Source of the DNA: Dehalococcoidia bacterium
Lineage (GTDB): Bacteria > Chloroflexota > Dehalococcoidia > UBA2979
Assembly: GCA_020845735.1 (NCBI GenBank)
Contig: JADLFF010000051.1
Coordinates: forward strand, 1-54,921
DNA: 54,921 nucleotides
Direction of reading: 5' to 3'
The position numbers and the translations under genes are program-made. How positions within the stretch are numbered: the first letter of the stretch is position 1; each line of letters begins with the position of its first letter. Below the pieces are notes generated by a model. The model saw nothing but the letters and a program-made list of their open reading frames with translations, made no database searches and was not told the origin of the DNA. Positions 1 to 8,198 of this stretch are shown one piece after another.

Positions 1-22
1 CGTCACCAGCGGCCGAGGGGTG

Positions 23-808
23 CTAGCGCGGCTCCGCCCGGGCCTCGGCGGGATCGAGCGCCATCGTCGCGTCCTCGGCGAGGTCCAGCTCGTCCGCCTC
101 GGACAGCGCATCCTCGTCCGCACTCGAGTCGTCGCCATCAACGGGCAGCATGTAGCCAATGCCCTGGAACGTGCGGATCAGCGACGCGCCGAGCTTGCGC
201 CGGAGTCGCGACACCCACACCCGCAGGTACTGGAGGTCGTCGCGGTACTCGGGGCCCCATACCTTCGCGAGCAGCTCGGCGTTGAGCATGATCTTGCCGG
301 GGTTCGCGGCCAGATGCTGGAGGAGCATCCACTCGGTCCGCGTCAGGTTGACGATCTCACCACCCTGGCGCACCAGGCGGCGCTCGAGGTCGATCTCGAT
401 GTCCCGCCAGCGCACCACCTGAGGCGTCCCGTCGGTGCGATGCGGTCGGCGGAGCACGGCTCGGGCGCGCGCCACGAGCTCGTCGGGATTGAACGGCTTG
501 ACCAGGTAATCGTCGGCGCCCAGCTCGAGGCCGAGGACCTTGTCCGAGTCTCGGCGCTTGGCCGTCAGGAGGATGATCGGGATGTTGGCGCGCTCGCGGA
601 GGGAGCGCATGAGCTCGAACCCATCGACCTCCGGCATCATGATGTCGATCAGCGCGAGGTCCGGCCGATACGACTCGGCGATGCTCAGCGCCTCCTGGGC
701 GCTCGATGCTCCGAGGACACGGAACCCCTCGCTGGAGAGCGCGAGCTTGACGACTCGAAGCACGGCCGGCTCATCGTCGACCGCGAGGATGAGTTGCTCG
801 GTTGCCAT
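23..808 (-). CDS. OmpR/PhoB-family response regulator
   Basis: Two-component response regulator of 261 residues, cytoplasmic, DNA-binding. The receiver domain (about 1-120) shows the acidic pair D11-D12 in AVDDEP, the phospho-acceptor D55 in LIDIMMPE and the switch lysine K104 in LVKPF. A winged-helix domain (about 130-225) with the RVWVSRLRRKL recognition region follows, then an acidic Asp/Glu-rich tail of about 35 residues that is longer than usual. The ATG at 808 is chosen over an upstream in-frame start because AAGGAG lies just before it (815-820). The histidine kinase at 1534-2856 is the nearest likely partner, on the same strand but separated by a gene on the other strand. Target genes cannot be read from the sequence. 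Confidence 0.9.
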   Translation of the reverse strand: MATEQLILAVDDEPAVLRVVKLALSSEGFRVLGASSAQEALSIAESYRPDLALIDIMMPEVDGFELMRSLRERANIPIILLTAKRRDSDKVLGLELGADDYLVKPFNPDELVARARAVLRRPHRTDGTPQVVRWRDIEIDLERRLVRQGGEIVNLTRTEWMLLQHLAANPGKIMLNAELLAKVWGPEYRDDLQYLRVWVSRLRRKLGASLIRTFQGIGYMLPVDGDDSSADEDALSEADELDLAEDATMALDPAEARAEPR

Positions 809-903
809 GGTGGTCTCCTTCCGTCCAGGGTGAGCGCGCGGCGTCGTCCACACCGACACGATCACCGACAGGGCGTTTCAGCACCGTGTCATGCTACGCA
901 CAG

Positions 904-919
904 ACCGTTCTCGCACGGT
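904..919. promoter_or_regulatory. Short inverted repeat in divergent promoter region
   Basis: ACCGT-N6-ACGGT lies in the 250-bp region between the minus-strand response regulator and the plus-strand zinc-ribbon gene. A third ACCGT follows at about 946-950. It could be an operator for the neighbouring regulator, but the arms are only 5 bp and chance is possible. Confidence 0.2.
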
Positions 920-1058
920 TCCGGTGATTGCGGGAGCCTTGCGAAACCGTAACAGCGCGACCCGGCATGTTGTCTGCTCCTCCTTCACTCGATGGTGCAC
1001 CGGCGTGACGGGTGTGCAACGGGCAGCTCCGTACGCTCGAGGGGTGAAGGAGGGCCTC

Positions 1059-1421
1059 ATGACGGAGCTCCGGCCGCCCGAGTCCCTGTTACTGCCTCGT
1101 GACCACCTTACCGTGTGGGTCCGCGCCGAGACGTGGCACTGCCCGTACTGCCACTCGCCGGCGGCGGCGGCGAGCACTGTCGACTGGCTGGGCTCGGAGT
1201 CTCGAGGGCCGAGCGGGCGCTGCCGCGAGTGCGGCGTCAAGCTCGTGCTGGCGCGCGCGGGGAGGCGGTTCCCGATCCTGCGGGCGTCGAGTGGTGCCGT
1301 CCGTGCGAGGGGTATCGCCCGCCGGGTCACCGCCTGCACCCTCGTTGAGTTGCCGCGCCTGTGGGAGATCTTCGAGCCCTCAGAGTTCCGTCGCCAGGGT
1401 CACCGCCTGCACCCTCGTTGA
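1059..1421 (+). CDS. Small zinc-ribbon protein of unknown function
   Basis: Predicted 120-residue protein with two CxxC knuckles, C28-C31 (HCPYCH) and C55-C58 (CRECG), spaced like a zinc ribbon. The ATG at 1059 is preceded by a strong AAGGAGG (1047-1053) with 5-nt spacing, which supports real translation. The zinc ribbon ends near residue 75. The remaining 45 residues are encoded by low-complexity DNA that includes a 38-bp direct repeat, and the stop codon lies inside the second repeat copy. The original C-terminus may therefore have been altered by repeat expansion. It sits alone on the plus strand between a minus-strand kinase and regulator. No function is assigned. Confidence 0.6.
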   Translation: MTELRPPESLLLPRDHLTVWVRAETWHCPYCHSPAAAASTVDWLGSESRGPSGRCRECGVKLVLARAGRRFPILRASSGAVRARGIARRVTACTLVELPRLWEIFEPSEFRRQGHRLHPR

Positions 1422-1434
1422 GTTGCCGCGCCTG
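1324..1434. repeat. 38-bp direct repeat, two copies
   Basis: Two identical 38-bp copies occupy 1324-1361 and 1397-1434, 73 bp apart. Shorter echoes of the GAGTTGCC core follow up to about 1460. As 73 is not a multiple of three, the copies are read in different frames and the second supplies the stop codon of the zinc-ribbon gene. No transposase or terminal inverted repeats are associated. Confidence 0.85.
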
Positions 1435-1533
1435 AGTTGTCCGGCTGAGTTGCCCCGCGAGTCGTCCGCCGAGGTGCCCGCGACCGGTGCGCCTCTAGGC
1501 GGGCAGTGGCAGGCGGGGTGGGCAGGTAGGGTG

Positions 1534-2856
1534 CTAGTCGCCGGTCACGACGCCGGGCAGCGCCATCGGCAGGCGCACGGTGAACGTGGCCCCGGCGTTC
1601 GCGGCGCTCTCCACGCTCAGCGATCCGCCGTGCTGGCCCACGATCTGCTGGCTGATGTACAGGCCGAGGCCCGTGCCATCGACAATCCGCTTGTCCGCGT
1701 GGAGGCGCTGGAAGGGTTCGAAGAGCTGGCTCTGCCGTTCCAGCGGAATGCCGATGCCCTCATCGGTGACCGCGATGTGGACGTCGTCGGCCATGCGCTC
1801 CACGACGACGCGCACGAGCCCTCCGTCGGGCGAGTAGCGCACGGCGTTGCTCACCAGGTTCGTGAGCACCTGGTCGACGCGCCCTTCGTCCCAGAATCCC
1901 ACCAGGCCGGCCTCTACCTCGAGGATGAACTCGTGGGTCCCGGCGTTCGGCTGCTGGAAGCGCGCCACCACCGACTCGACGAGCCGGCGCACATCGATCA
2001 GGGTCGGGCGGAGCTCGAGTCGCCTCGTGCGGATGCGCGACGTGTCGAGGAGGTCGTTGACCAGCTGGTCGAGCCGCTCCGAAGCGGCTGCGAGCTCCTC
2101 CGCGACCCCGGCGACGTCGGTGGCACTCACGGCACCCGACCGCAGCCGCCGCGCGAGGAGCAGCGCGTACCCCTTGAGCACGGTGAGGGGCGTCTTCAAC
2201 TCGTGCGAGGCGATGCTGAGGAACTCATCGCGATGACGGATCGCGCGTTGCGTCTCCTCGAGGAGCAGCGCGTTCTCCAGGGCCACCGAGACCTGCGCGC
2301 TCACACCGGCGACCACGTCCTGGTCCCGCTCCGAGAACTGGCCCCGTTCGCCACTCGCGAAGACGAACCGACCGAGGATGCGCCCGCCCGGCGCTGACCG
2401 GACCTCGTGCGCGAGGTAGCTGCGCGGGACCCAGCCCGGCGCGAACCGCCTGAGCCACTCGATGTCCTCGTCGACGGGGTCCAGGCTGATGTCCGCGCTC
2501 AGCACGACCGGCGCGGTCGGCAGGACCTCTGTGCGGATGTCCGGCGCCGTGAGACCCGCGAGAGAATCGGCCGTGGCGAGGGCGGCCAGCCGCACTTCGG
2601 GCGCCGTGCCGAGGAACAGCGCACCGACCTGTGCGCCCACGGCACGCGCAACGTCCGATGTGACGCGGCGGGCCAGGTCGTCTGGTTGGGTGAGCGCGGT
2701 CCGGCCGATGGCATCGACGGTGCGGAGGACATCGGTCTGTGCCCGCTCGCGCGCGCGTTCGGCCCGGAGCGCCAGCAACTCATCCTCGAGGCGTTGTGTC
2801 GACTCACCTCGGGTGGCAGGGCGTGCCGCAGCGTGCTGTCGATTCTCCACACTCAT
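1534..2856 (-). CDS. Sensor histidine kinase, GAF-type sensor, no membrane segment
   Basis: A 440-residue kinase. Residues about 20-45 form a charged helix and 45-200 resemble a GAF sensor. The HisKA domain carries H218 in SHELKTPLT. The ATPase domain has the N box with N337 (NLVSNAVRYSP), G1 at 365-370 (DEGIGI) and G2 at 394-399 (GTGLGL). All catalytic motifs are intact. No hydrophobic stretch long enough for a membrane helix is visible, so it is probably soluble and senses an internal ligand. The ATG at 2856 has only a weak upstream ribosome site. The OmpR-type regulator downstream on the same strand is the natural candidate partner, though the pair is not contiguous. Confidence 0.92.
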   Translation of the reverse strand: MSVENRQHAAARPATRGESTQRLEDELLALRAERARERAQTDVLRTVDAIGRTALTQPDDLARRVTSDVARAVGAQVGALFLGTAPEVRLAALATADSLAGLTAPDIRTEVLPTAPVVLSADISLDPVDEDIEWLRRFAPGWVPRSYLAHEVRSAPGGRILGRFVFASGERGQFSERDQDVVAGVSAQVSVALENALLLEETQRAIRHRDEFLSIASHELKTPLTVLKGYALLLARRLRSGAVSATDVAGVAEELAAASERLDQLVNDLLDTSRIRTRRLELRPTLIDVRRLVESVVARFQQPNAGTHEFILEVEAGLVGFWDEGRVDQVLTNLVSNAVRYSPDGGLVRVVVERMADDVHIAVTDEGIGIPLERQSQLFEPFQRLHADKRIVDGTGLGLYISQQIVGQHGGSLSVESAANAGATFTVRLPMALPGVVTGD

Positions 2857-2988
2857 GAGGCGAGCCTACTGTTGAAACGCGCACTCGAATACGGGGATCT
2901 GTGTAGATCGGCACAATGTGAGGTCGCCGCAACAAACATATCCAGCGATTACCACCCGATCTTGACGCGGCACTCGGGGTAACCCGCG

Positions 2989-3192
2989 CTACGAGTGGAC
3001 GCGAGCGTTGCGCTCGACGGCGGCGCTGAGCACGGCGTCCCAGCGCACTCGGGTCACCGTCCGGCCACCGGCGTCCAGGATGTCGATGACGTCGACTCCA
3101 GATTCGTCAGTCTGAGGTGCCAGTTCCACTCCCGAGGAGATCAACACCGGGTACACCTGCCCCGACGCATCGGTCATTTCGATCCTGACCAT
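2989..3192 (-). CDS. Small hypothetical protein
   Basis: A 67-residue acidic-to-neutral protein without cysteines or hydrophobic helices. It is rich in short beta-like stretches (VYPVLISSGVELAP, VDVIDILDAGG). The ATG at 3192 is favoured over a longer reading because GGGAGG lies about 6 nt upstream. It lies 132 bp upstream of the kinase start on the same strand. It is not recognised as a known family. Confidence 0.5.
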   Translation of the reverse strand: MVRIEMTDASGQVYPVLISSGVELAPQTDESGVDVIDILDAGGRTVTRVRWDAVLSAAVERNARVHS

Positions 3193-3322
3193 GGTGCCCT
3201 CCCGTGTCGCGCTGCATCCGCCAGATCCGATGTACCAGCGCAGCTCTGTGTCTGACCTTCGTGCTGTCACGTGCCGTCACGTGCGATCGATCTGCTCATC
3301 CAGGCGATCAACGTTGGCCGAA

Positions 3323-3535
3323 CTAGTCCCACGAGTCGAACGCATGGTTCGAACGTGCGAGTTCGAATCTGCGAGGGCGATCGAGGGGGCCTCGAGTGCG
3401 GGCGCTGATGAATCGCGCGTCATCCTCGCGCGGAACTGCGGTGTTCTGGAACATGCGAGTTGCGCCACAGCGAGTACATACGCCCTCGCTCTGGGCTGAC
3501 TCGGCGGGCTCGATCGTCCAGTGATGAACGCACAT
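3323..3535 (-). CDS. Small zinc-ribbon protein (C-H-H...CxxC type)
   Basis: A 70-residue protein whose first 32 residues follow the pattern CxHHWxI...SxGxCxxCGxxRxFxN, with C2, H4, H5, C20 and C23. This resembles a family of tiny conserved hypothetical proteins in actinobacteria and Chloroflexota and probably binds one metal ion. The ATG at 3535 has a canonical AGGAGG 5 nt upstream. The C-terminal half is Arg-rich and probably disordered. The role is unknown. Confidence 0.65.
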   Translation of the reverse strand: MCVHHWTIEPAESAQSEGVCTRCGATRMFQNTAVPREDDARFISARTRGPLDRPRRFELARSNHAFDSWD

Positions 3536-3815
3536 GTTCGCCTCCTACATGCACTCCGCGGTGCTCTCCCGTGTTCGCGGGTGCCGAATCGTAAGAACGC
3601 CTCGATTCCAATCGCATCGTGTGAGGGTGTGGGGTGTCACAGCGCCATCACCGTCGTGCGAGTCGTGCGAGTCGCGCCCCCACGCCTCGAGGCCTGCGCC
3701 GTGAAGACGAGAGAACCGGCACGGGCGGGGCGCCTCGGTTGAGGCGCACGCCGCGCTCGCCATCGGATGGTGGAGGGGTGCACCCGCCGGTGCGCGGGAC
3801 TGAGGAGGTGGAACG

Positions 3816-3977
3816 ATGGCACTGTGGCGCTGGGGAGTCGCCCTGCTGGTGGTCGCGATCGGGCTGGCGGTCAGCGTGAGGCGCTGGCGAGGCTACGCGC
3901 CACCCGACGGCGAACGCCTCGCGGATGGCTTCGCTGCCTTCGCCCCATTCGCGGACGCGAGGCACGACCTGGTGTGA
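3816..3977 (+). CDS. Single-membrane-span small protein
   Basis: A 53-residue open reading frame with a hydrophobic N-terminal helix (about residues 5-20, ALLVVAIGLAV), an Arg/Trp-rich boundary (RRWRGY), and a cytoplasmic tail with alternating Phe and Ala. A strong GAGGAGG (3802-3808) precedes the ATG by 7 nt. The gene ends 80 bp before a perfect hairpin at 4058-4096. The length, ribosome site and hydrophobic pattern support a real small membrane protein of unknown role. Confidence 0.55.
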   Translation: MALWRWGVALLVVAIGLAVSVRRWRGYAPPDGERLADGFAAFAPFADARHDLV

Positions 3978-4057
3978 GCCGAGCTGTGTGAGGGGTCTTC
4001 GAGGGTCGTCGCGCCTCGGGTGGGCCGCCGGGCGGGGAGCCTGAGGCATCACGGGAG

Positions 4058-4096
4058 ACCTCGTACGACCTCGGGCGGTCCAAGGTCGTACGAGGT
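4058..4096. terminator. Hairpin between convergent genes
   Basis: A perfect 14-bp stem (4058-4071 with 4083-4096) and an 11-nt loop lie between the plus-strand small gene ending at 3977 and the minus-strand PPOX gene ending at 4134. There is no long T tract, so it may be a bidirectional, weak or Rho-assisted terminator. Confidence 0.6.
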
Positions 4097-4133
4097 TTCC
4101 GAGGTCGTGGGTTAGTCCTGACGAGCCCTCGGG

Positions 4134-4565
4134 CTAGCGCTCCATCAGGACCTGGTTGCGCTGGATCACGCGCACCACCTCGATGAGGACGGCGGTACCC
4201 TTGCGCTCGAGGTCCGCGTTGCGCTCCGCCTCGGGCGCCATCTCGTAGACGCGCGCGCGGGTCGCCTCGTCATCGGCGCGGCGGGCCTCGCCGTGGGCCT
4301 GGAAGGCGAAGCGGGTCTCGGCGTTCCGGTAGAGGAGCGCGACTCGTGGGTTCGCGGTGATCGCGTTCACGAACCCGCCGTCCTGGTTCCGGACCCACAG
4401 CCCGATCTCGTTGTCCGAGTAGACCTGCGCGCTGCCTCGGAACGACAGCAACGGCTGCCCGAGGTCGTCCACGGCTGCAAACACGATCGGCGCCCGGTCG
4501 CTCAGGGCGTTGTTGATCGCGTTCTTGAAGTCATCAGTGAGTGCGACGGCCACACGATCCCCCAT
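4134..4565 (-). CDS. PPOX-fold (pyridoxamine-phosphate-oxidase-like) protein, copy 1
   Basis: A 143-residue split-barrel flavin-type protein, with PIVFAAVDDLGQPLLSFRG near the N-terminus, GLWVRNQDGGF in the middle and a conserved end RVIQRNQVLMER. Such proteins bind FMN, F420 or haem and reduce small molecules. The cofactor cannot be told from sequence. The ATG at 4565 is preferred because GGGAG lies 9 nt upstream; an ATG three codons earlier abuts that site. It is a tandem paralogue of the next gene upstream (4602-5021), clearly similar along its whole length, so a local duplication is likely. The genes are 36 bp apart and probably co-transcribed. Confidence 0.8.
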   Translation of the reverse strand: MGDRVAVALTDDFKNAINNALSDRAPIVFAAVDDLGQPLLSFRGSAQVYSDNEIGLWVRNQDGGFVNAITANPRVALLYRNAETRFAFQAHGEARRADDEATRARVYEMAPEAERNADLERKGTAVLIEVVRVIQRNQVLMER

Positions 4566-4601
4566 TCGGCACATCTCCCGAGGCGTGACCCGAGGTGTGA
4601 G

Positions 4602-5021
4602 CTAGCGCTCCATGAGCACCTGGCCGCGCTGGATGATGCGCACCACATCGATGACGAGCGCGGTCCCCTTCTTCTCGGGGTCCATGTTGCGCTCGCCCTC
4701 GGGGGAGGAGTCGTACACCTGCTGGCGGATCGCCTCGGAGTCATCGCGCTTCGCCTCGCCGTGGATGAGGTAGGCGACGTTGCTCGAGGTGTTGCGGTAC
4801 CACATCGCGATGAGGGGGTTCACGGCGACGCTCTTGAGGATGCCGCCATCCGCGTTCCGGATCCAGATCGCCAGCTGGTTGTCCGAGTGCACGTGCAGGC
4901 TGCCGCGAATCGACACGCTGGGCTGTCCGGTGGCGTCCACGCTGGCGACGAGGACCGGGAAGCCATCGGCGCGGGCATTGTTCAGCGTGGTCTTGATCTC
5001 GTCGGTCAGTTGAACGGGCAT
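4602..5021 (-). CDS. PPOX-fold protein, copy 2
   Basis: A 139-residue paralogue of the downstream PPOX protein. It shares the segments VASVDATGQPSVSIRGS, IWIRNADGG, the region around VNPLIAMWYRN and the end RIIQRGQVLMER. The start at 5021 follows GAGGGGAA. The gene is divergent from murE, with 138 bp between the start codons. The two copies have diverged, so they probably use different substrates or partners. The substrate and cofactor are unknown. Confidence 0.8.
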   Translation of the reverse strand: MPVQLTDEIKTTLNNARADGFPVLVASVDATGQPSVSIRGSLHVHSDNQLAIWIRNADGGILKSVAVNPLIAMWYRNTSSNVAYLIHGEAKRDDSEAIRQQVYDSSPEGERNMDPEKKGTALVIDVVRIIQRGQVLMER

Positions 5022-5147
5022 CGGTTCCCCTCGAATCTGCGGTTGGTGATCGATTGCACAGTATGAACTACAGCGCCGCTGGTGGCAGTAGCCATTCGAA
5101 ATACCGCCGAAACTCGATCGGCGGCACCTCCTAGCCAACGTTCGAGG

Positions 5148-5153
5148 TACCGT
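5148..5153 (+). promoter_or_regulatory. Candidate -10 box for leaderless murE
   Basis: TACCGT lies 6 nt before the murE ATG and no convincing ribosome site is present. This is the same geometry as at five other starts in this window and predicts transcription beginning at or next to the ATG. No good -35 is visible. Confidence 0.35.
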
Positions 5154-5159
5154 GCCGCC

Positions 5160-6704
5160 ATGGTCACTTCCCCCGTGCCTCCACGCGGCGACTGGCGCCT
5201 CGGGCTTCCCGATGGCACCTCGCGCACCGAGTTGCCGGCCGTCGGTGCGATCCGTTTCGACTCGCGGGCCGTCGAGGCCGGTGATGCCTTCGTCTGTGTC
5301 GAGGGGCTGCGGTTCGACGGGCACGCGTTCGCCCTCCAGGCGGCGAGCGCCGGAGCCTCGGTGATCGTGGCTGCTCGAGGGCGTGCCGACGGTCTGCTCG
5401 CGGCAGGCGTGCGCGTGCCAGTCGTCGAGGTCGCCGATCCTCGGCGGGTGCTCTCTGCGGTGAGCGCCGCCCACGAGGGGTTCCCGGCGCGGAAGCTCAC
5501 GGTGGTCGGCGTCACGGGGACGGACGGGAAGTCCACGACGTCGTTCCTCGCGCTCTCCGCGTTCGAGGCGGCCGGCGTGCGCACGGGCCTCCTGACGACG
5601 ATCGGGACGCGGATTGGCCTCGGCGGGGACCTCACCTCGAATGCCACGCGGCTCACGACACAGGAGGCGCCCGTGGTGCAGGCCACGCTCGCCGAGATGG
5701 TCGAGGCCGGCTGCACGCACGCGATCGTCGAGGCGACCTCGCACGGGCTGGCGCTCGACCGCCTCGCAGACTGCGAGTTCGACGTCGCGGTGTTCACCAA
5801 CCTGACGTCGGATCACCTCGATTTCCACGGGACCCTCGAGGCGTACCGCGCGGCGAAGCTGCGGCTGTTCACCATGCTCGGAGGGCCGACCACGAAGCAG
5901 GTCCGGCGCGTGGGCGTCGTGAATCGCGACGACCGCTCGTGGGAGCGGTTCGCGAACGCCACTCGCGGCGCTGGCGCCGAGGTGCTGACATACGGCATGC
6001 GCAGTCGTGCGGCGGACCTCCGGGCGATCGATGCATTGCCGTGGCCCGACGGGTCCACGTTCTCCCTCGTCACCGACGAGTGGGAGATCGATGCCAGCGT
6101 GCCGCTGCCGGGCGACTTCAACATCCTCAATGCCACGGCGGCGATCGGTGCCGCGGCCGCGCTGGGACTCGATCCGATGGCCGCGGCCGCAGGGGTCGCC
6201 CGCTCGCCGGGGGTGCCGGGGCGCATGCAACGCATCGAGGGCGCGCCGTTCCCCGTCATCGTCGACTACGCGCACACCCCCGAGGCGATGCGGCAGGTGC
6301 TCGGCCAGCTTGCACCCCTCGTGGAGGGGCGGGTGATCGTGGTCTTCGGCTGCGCGGGGGAGCGCGCGCCCGAGCGGCGCACGGGCCTCGGGCGGGTGGT
6401 CGCGGAGCTGGGCGCCTACGCCGTGCTCACCGAGGAGGATCCGCGGTCCGAGGACCCCGACGCCATCCTCGAGGCGATCGCCGCAGCGATGCGTGACGCC
6501 GGCGGCAGCGAGGGCAGCACGTTCGAGCGGGTGCCCGAGCGCCGCGCTGCCGTCGCGCGCGCCCTCGAGCTGGCGACGCCGACGGACCTGGTCCTGCTCG
6601 CCGGGAAGGGCCATGAATCGACGATCGAGCGCGCCGGTGGCTCGATCGACTGGGACGAGGCGGGCGTCGCCCGCCGGCTCATCGAGGAGCGCTTCACCCG
6701 GTAG
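5160..6704 (+). CDS. murE: Mur ligase, UDP-MurNAc-tripeptide synthetase type (MurE)
   Basis: A 514-residue cytoplasmic peptidoglycan-precursor ligase that adds the third residue of the stem peptide. Visible features are the ATP loop GVTGTDGKSTT (117-127), TTQEAP, FTNLTSDHLDFHGT (212-225) and the probable carbamylated lysine K233, then DYAHTPEAM (369-377). The diaminopimelate signature DNPR is replaced by EDPR (426-429), and the usual CGGDRD-KRP segment reads GCAGERAPERR. The amino acid added may therefore not be diaminopimelate. The ATG at 5160 is favoured over an upstream in-frame ATG from the family N-terminus and the TACCGT box. No other mur genes adjoin it. Confidence 0.88.
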   Translation: MVTSPVPPRGDWRLGLPDGTSRTELPAVGAIRFDSRAVEAGDAFVCVEGLRFDGHAFALQAASAGASVIVAARGRADGLLAAGVRVPVVEVADPRRVLSAVSAAHEGFPARKLTVVGVTGTDGKSTTSFLALSAFEAAGVRTGLLTTIGTRIGLGGDLTSNATRLTTQEAPVVQATLAEMVEAGCTHAIVEATSHGLALDRLADCEFDVAVFTNLTSDHLDFHGTLEAYRAAKLRLFTMLGGPTTKQVRRVGVVNRDDRSWERFANATRGAGAEVLTYGMRSRAADLRAIDALPWPDGSTFSLVTDEWEIDASVPLPGDFNILNATAAIGAAAALGLDPMAAAAGVARSPGVPGRMQRIEGAPFPVIVDYAHTPEAMRQVLGQLAPLVEGRVIVVFGCAGERAPERRTGLGRVVAELGAYAVLTEEDPRSEDPDAILEAIAAAMRDAGGSEGSTFERVPERRAAVARALELATPTDLVLLAGKGHESTIERAGGSIDWDEAGVARRLIEERFTR

Positions 6705-6723
6705 GTGGATCCCCGGGCGGTAT

Positions 6724-6739
6724 CCTGAACGTGTTCAGG
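6724..6739 (+). promoter_or_regulatory. Palindrome overlapping a ribosome site
   Basis: CCTGAAC-GT-GTTCAGG shares its last three bases with the AGGAGG (6737-6742) of the DUF4389 gene. It could be an operator, or a small RNA hairpin that masks translation. TATCCT immediately before it resembles a -10 box. Confidence 0.3.
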
Positions 6740-6747
6740 AGGTTGCC

Positions 6748-7389
6748 ATGGTCACCGCCGAAGCGCCCTATCCGGCTCGCCTCGACATCGACTACCCGGA
6801 CCGGCTGGATCGGTTGAGCACGTTCTTCCGGCTGCTCTGGGCGATCCCGATCCTCGTGATTCTCGCGCTCATCACCTCGAGCGGTTCCGGCACGGTCATG
6901 CTCGATGACCAGGGCGAGACGGTGCGGGAGGGCGGCGGCAGCATCGCCGGTGGGATCGCGGTGGCGACGGCGCTGATGATCCTCGTGCGCCAGCGCTATC
7001 CGCGCTGGTGGTTCGACTTCCAGCTGGCCCTCGCGCGGTTCGGCAGCCGCATCGGCGCATACGTCACGCTCATGCGCGATGAGTACCCCTCCACCGAGGA
7101 CGAACAGGCGGTCCACCTCGACCTGGACTACCCCGACGCCAGCACGCTGAACCGGTGGCTGCCCCTCGTGAAGTGGCTCCTGGCGATCCCGCATTACATC
7201 GTGCTGGCGTTCCTGTTGATCGGCGTGGTGTTTGCGGTGCTCGTGGCCTGGTTCGCGATCCTCGTCACAGGCCGCTATCCGAGGGCGCTCTTCGACTACG
7301 TGCTGGGGGTGGGACGCTGGTGCCTGCGCGTCCAGGCGTACGCGTTCTTCATGCTGACGGACCGCTATCCGCCGTTCAGCCTGCGCTGA
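6748..7389 (+). CDS. DUF4389 membrane protein with two repeats
   Basis: A 213-residue protein made of two similar units. Each has an amphipathic Y/L-rich strand (ARLDIDYPDRLDRL near 11-24; VHLDLDYPDASTLNRW near 120-135) followed by a hydrophobic helix (LLWAIPILVILALI; LLAIPHYIVLAFLLIGVVFA) and a YPR-W/L-FD motif. About four membrane segments are likely. The start is unambiguous, with AGGAGG 5 nt upstream of the ATG at 6748. DUF4389 proteins are widespread in actinobacteria and Chloroflexota with no defined function. A strong hairpin overlaps its stop codon. Confidence 0.82.
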   Translation: MVTAEAPYPARLDIDYPDRLDRLSTFFRLLWAIPILVILALITSSGSGTVMLDDQGETVREGGGSIAGGIAVATALMILVRQRYPRWWFDFQLALARFGSRIGAYVTLMRDEYPSTEDEQAVHLDLDYPDASTLNRWLPLVKWLLAIPHYIVLAFLLIGVVFAVLVAWFAILVTGRYPRALFDYVLGVGRWCLRVQAYAFFMLTDRYPPFSLR

Positions 7390-7439
7390 CCGCTCATCCC
7401 CTCGGAGGCAGGGGCGCCATCCGAGGGGTGAGCGGTCAG
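7386..7439. terminator. Bidirectional hairpin terminator
   Basis: A long stem (7386-7406 with 7420-7439, about 20 bp with one bulged base) separates the convergent DUF4389 gene and lipoprotein gene and includes the DUF4389 stop codon. There is no T tract on either side. Confidence 0.7.
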
Positions 7440-7467
7440 CCGGGGGCTCCGCCGCCCCGGGCGCCTG

Positions 7468-8046
7468 CTACTCCTGCGCGACGACGAGGAAGATCGCGCC
7501 GCCGATCTCTGACGGACTCCACACGACGATGCCGATGCACGGCGGGAGCGTGGTGCTTCCACTGAGCACCCTCAGGTCAGGCATGGCGAACGTCATGCTC
7601 GCCTGCCCCGCCTGGCTCACCACGGTCTGATTGAGCGGCTGCGTCACCTGAGTCGTCCCGGGCACGAACACCCGCACCTCGACGCCGGAGTTCGGCCTGA
7701 ACCCGACCGCGTCCAGTGAGACGGAGGTGCCGCTCTTCACGGTGCCGGGGGCCACGCTCACGATCTGCCGAGGCAGCTCTAGGCTGTTGACGCGGAAGCC
7801 CTCCTCGACGCAGCGCTCGTAGGTGTCAATCACGCCAAGCGATCCGAGCGAGGGCACGGAGACGGCTGGCGTCGCGGTCGCCGTCGGCGAGGCCGTGGGG
7901 GTGCTCGTCGCGGTCGGCGAGGCCGTCGCCGTCGGGGTGGGTTGGCGGACGGTGGCGGTCGCCGTCGGAGTGGGCGCGGTGCCAGAGCTGCAGGCGGCAA
8001 CCAGGGCGGTGGCGACGGCGAGCGTCAGTACGGTCTTCCAGCGCAT
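7468..8046 (-). CDS. Secreted lipoprotein with Thr/Pro-rich linker
   Basis: A 192-residue lipoprotein. The signal peptide MRWKTVLTLAVATALVAAC ends in the lipobox LVAAC, so the mature protein starts at C19 and is lipid-anchored outside the membrane. A linker of about 40 residues made of TPTA/SPTA repeats follows. The C-terminal 110 residues form a beta-rich domain (GTSVSLDAVGFRPNSGVEVRVF) resembling an Ig-like fold. The ATG at 8046 has AAGGGA upstream, and an earlier in-frame start would bury the signal peptide. It is monocistronic between terminators. No specific function is recognised. Confidence 0.78.
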   Translation of the reverse strand: MRWKTVLTLAVATALVAACSSGTAPTPTATATVRQPTPTATASPTATSTPTASPTATATPAVSVPSLGSLGVIDTYERCVEEGFRVNSLELPRQIVSVAPGTVKSGTSVSLDAVGFRPNSGVEVRVFVPGTTQVTQPLNQTVVSQAGQASMTFAMPDLRVLSGSTTLPPCIGIVVWSPSEIGGAIFLVVAQE

Positions 8047-8198
8047 GAGCGAGTCCCTTCGGCAGGTGTCTGTACACACCCTACCCCAAACCTGCGCAAG
8101 CACGCCCCTCGCGGCCGTGACGGATCTCGCGGATACATCGAATGCCGTACGCGGCGAGAGTGGCGAGAGCTGGCGAGTCCCTCGCGACTGCCCCTCCG

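Noticed and set aside
3545..3763. 72-codon minus-strand frame
   Set aside because: No ribosome site, no family, and overlapping frames on the other strand are equally open.
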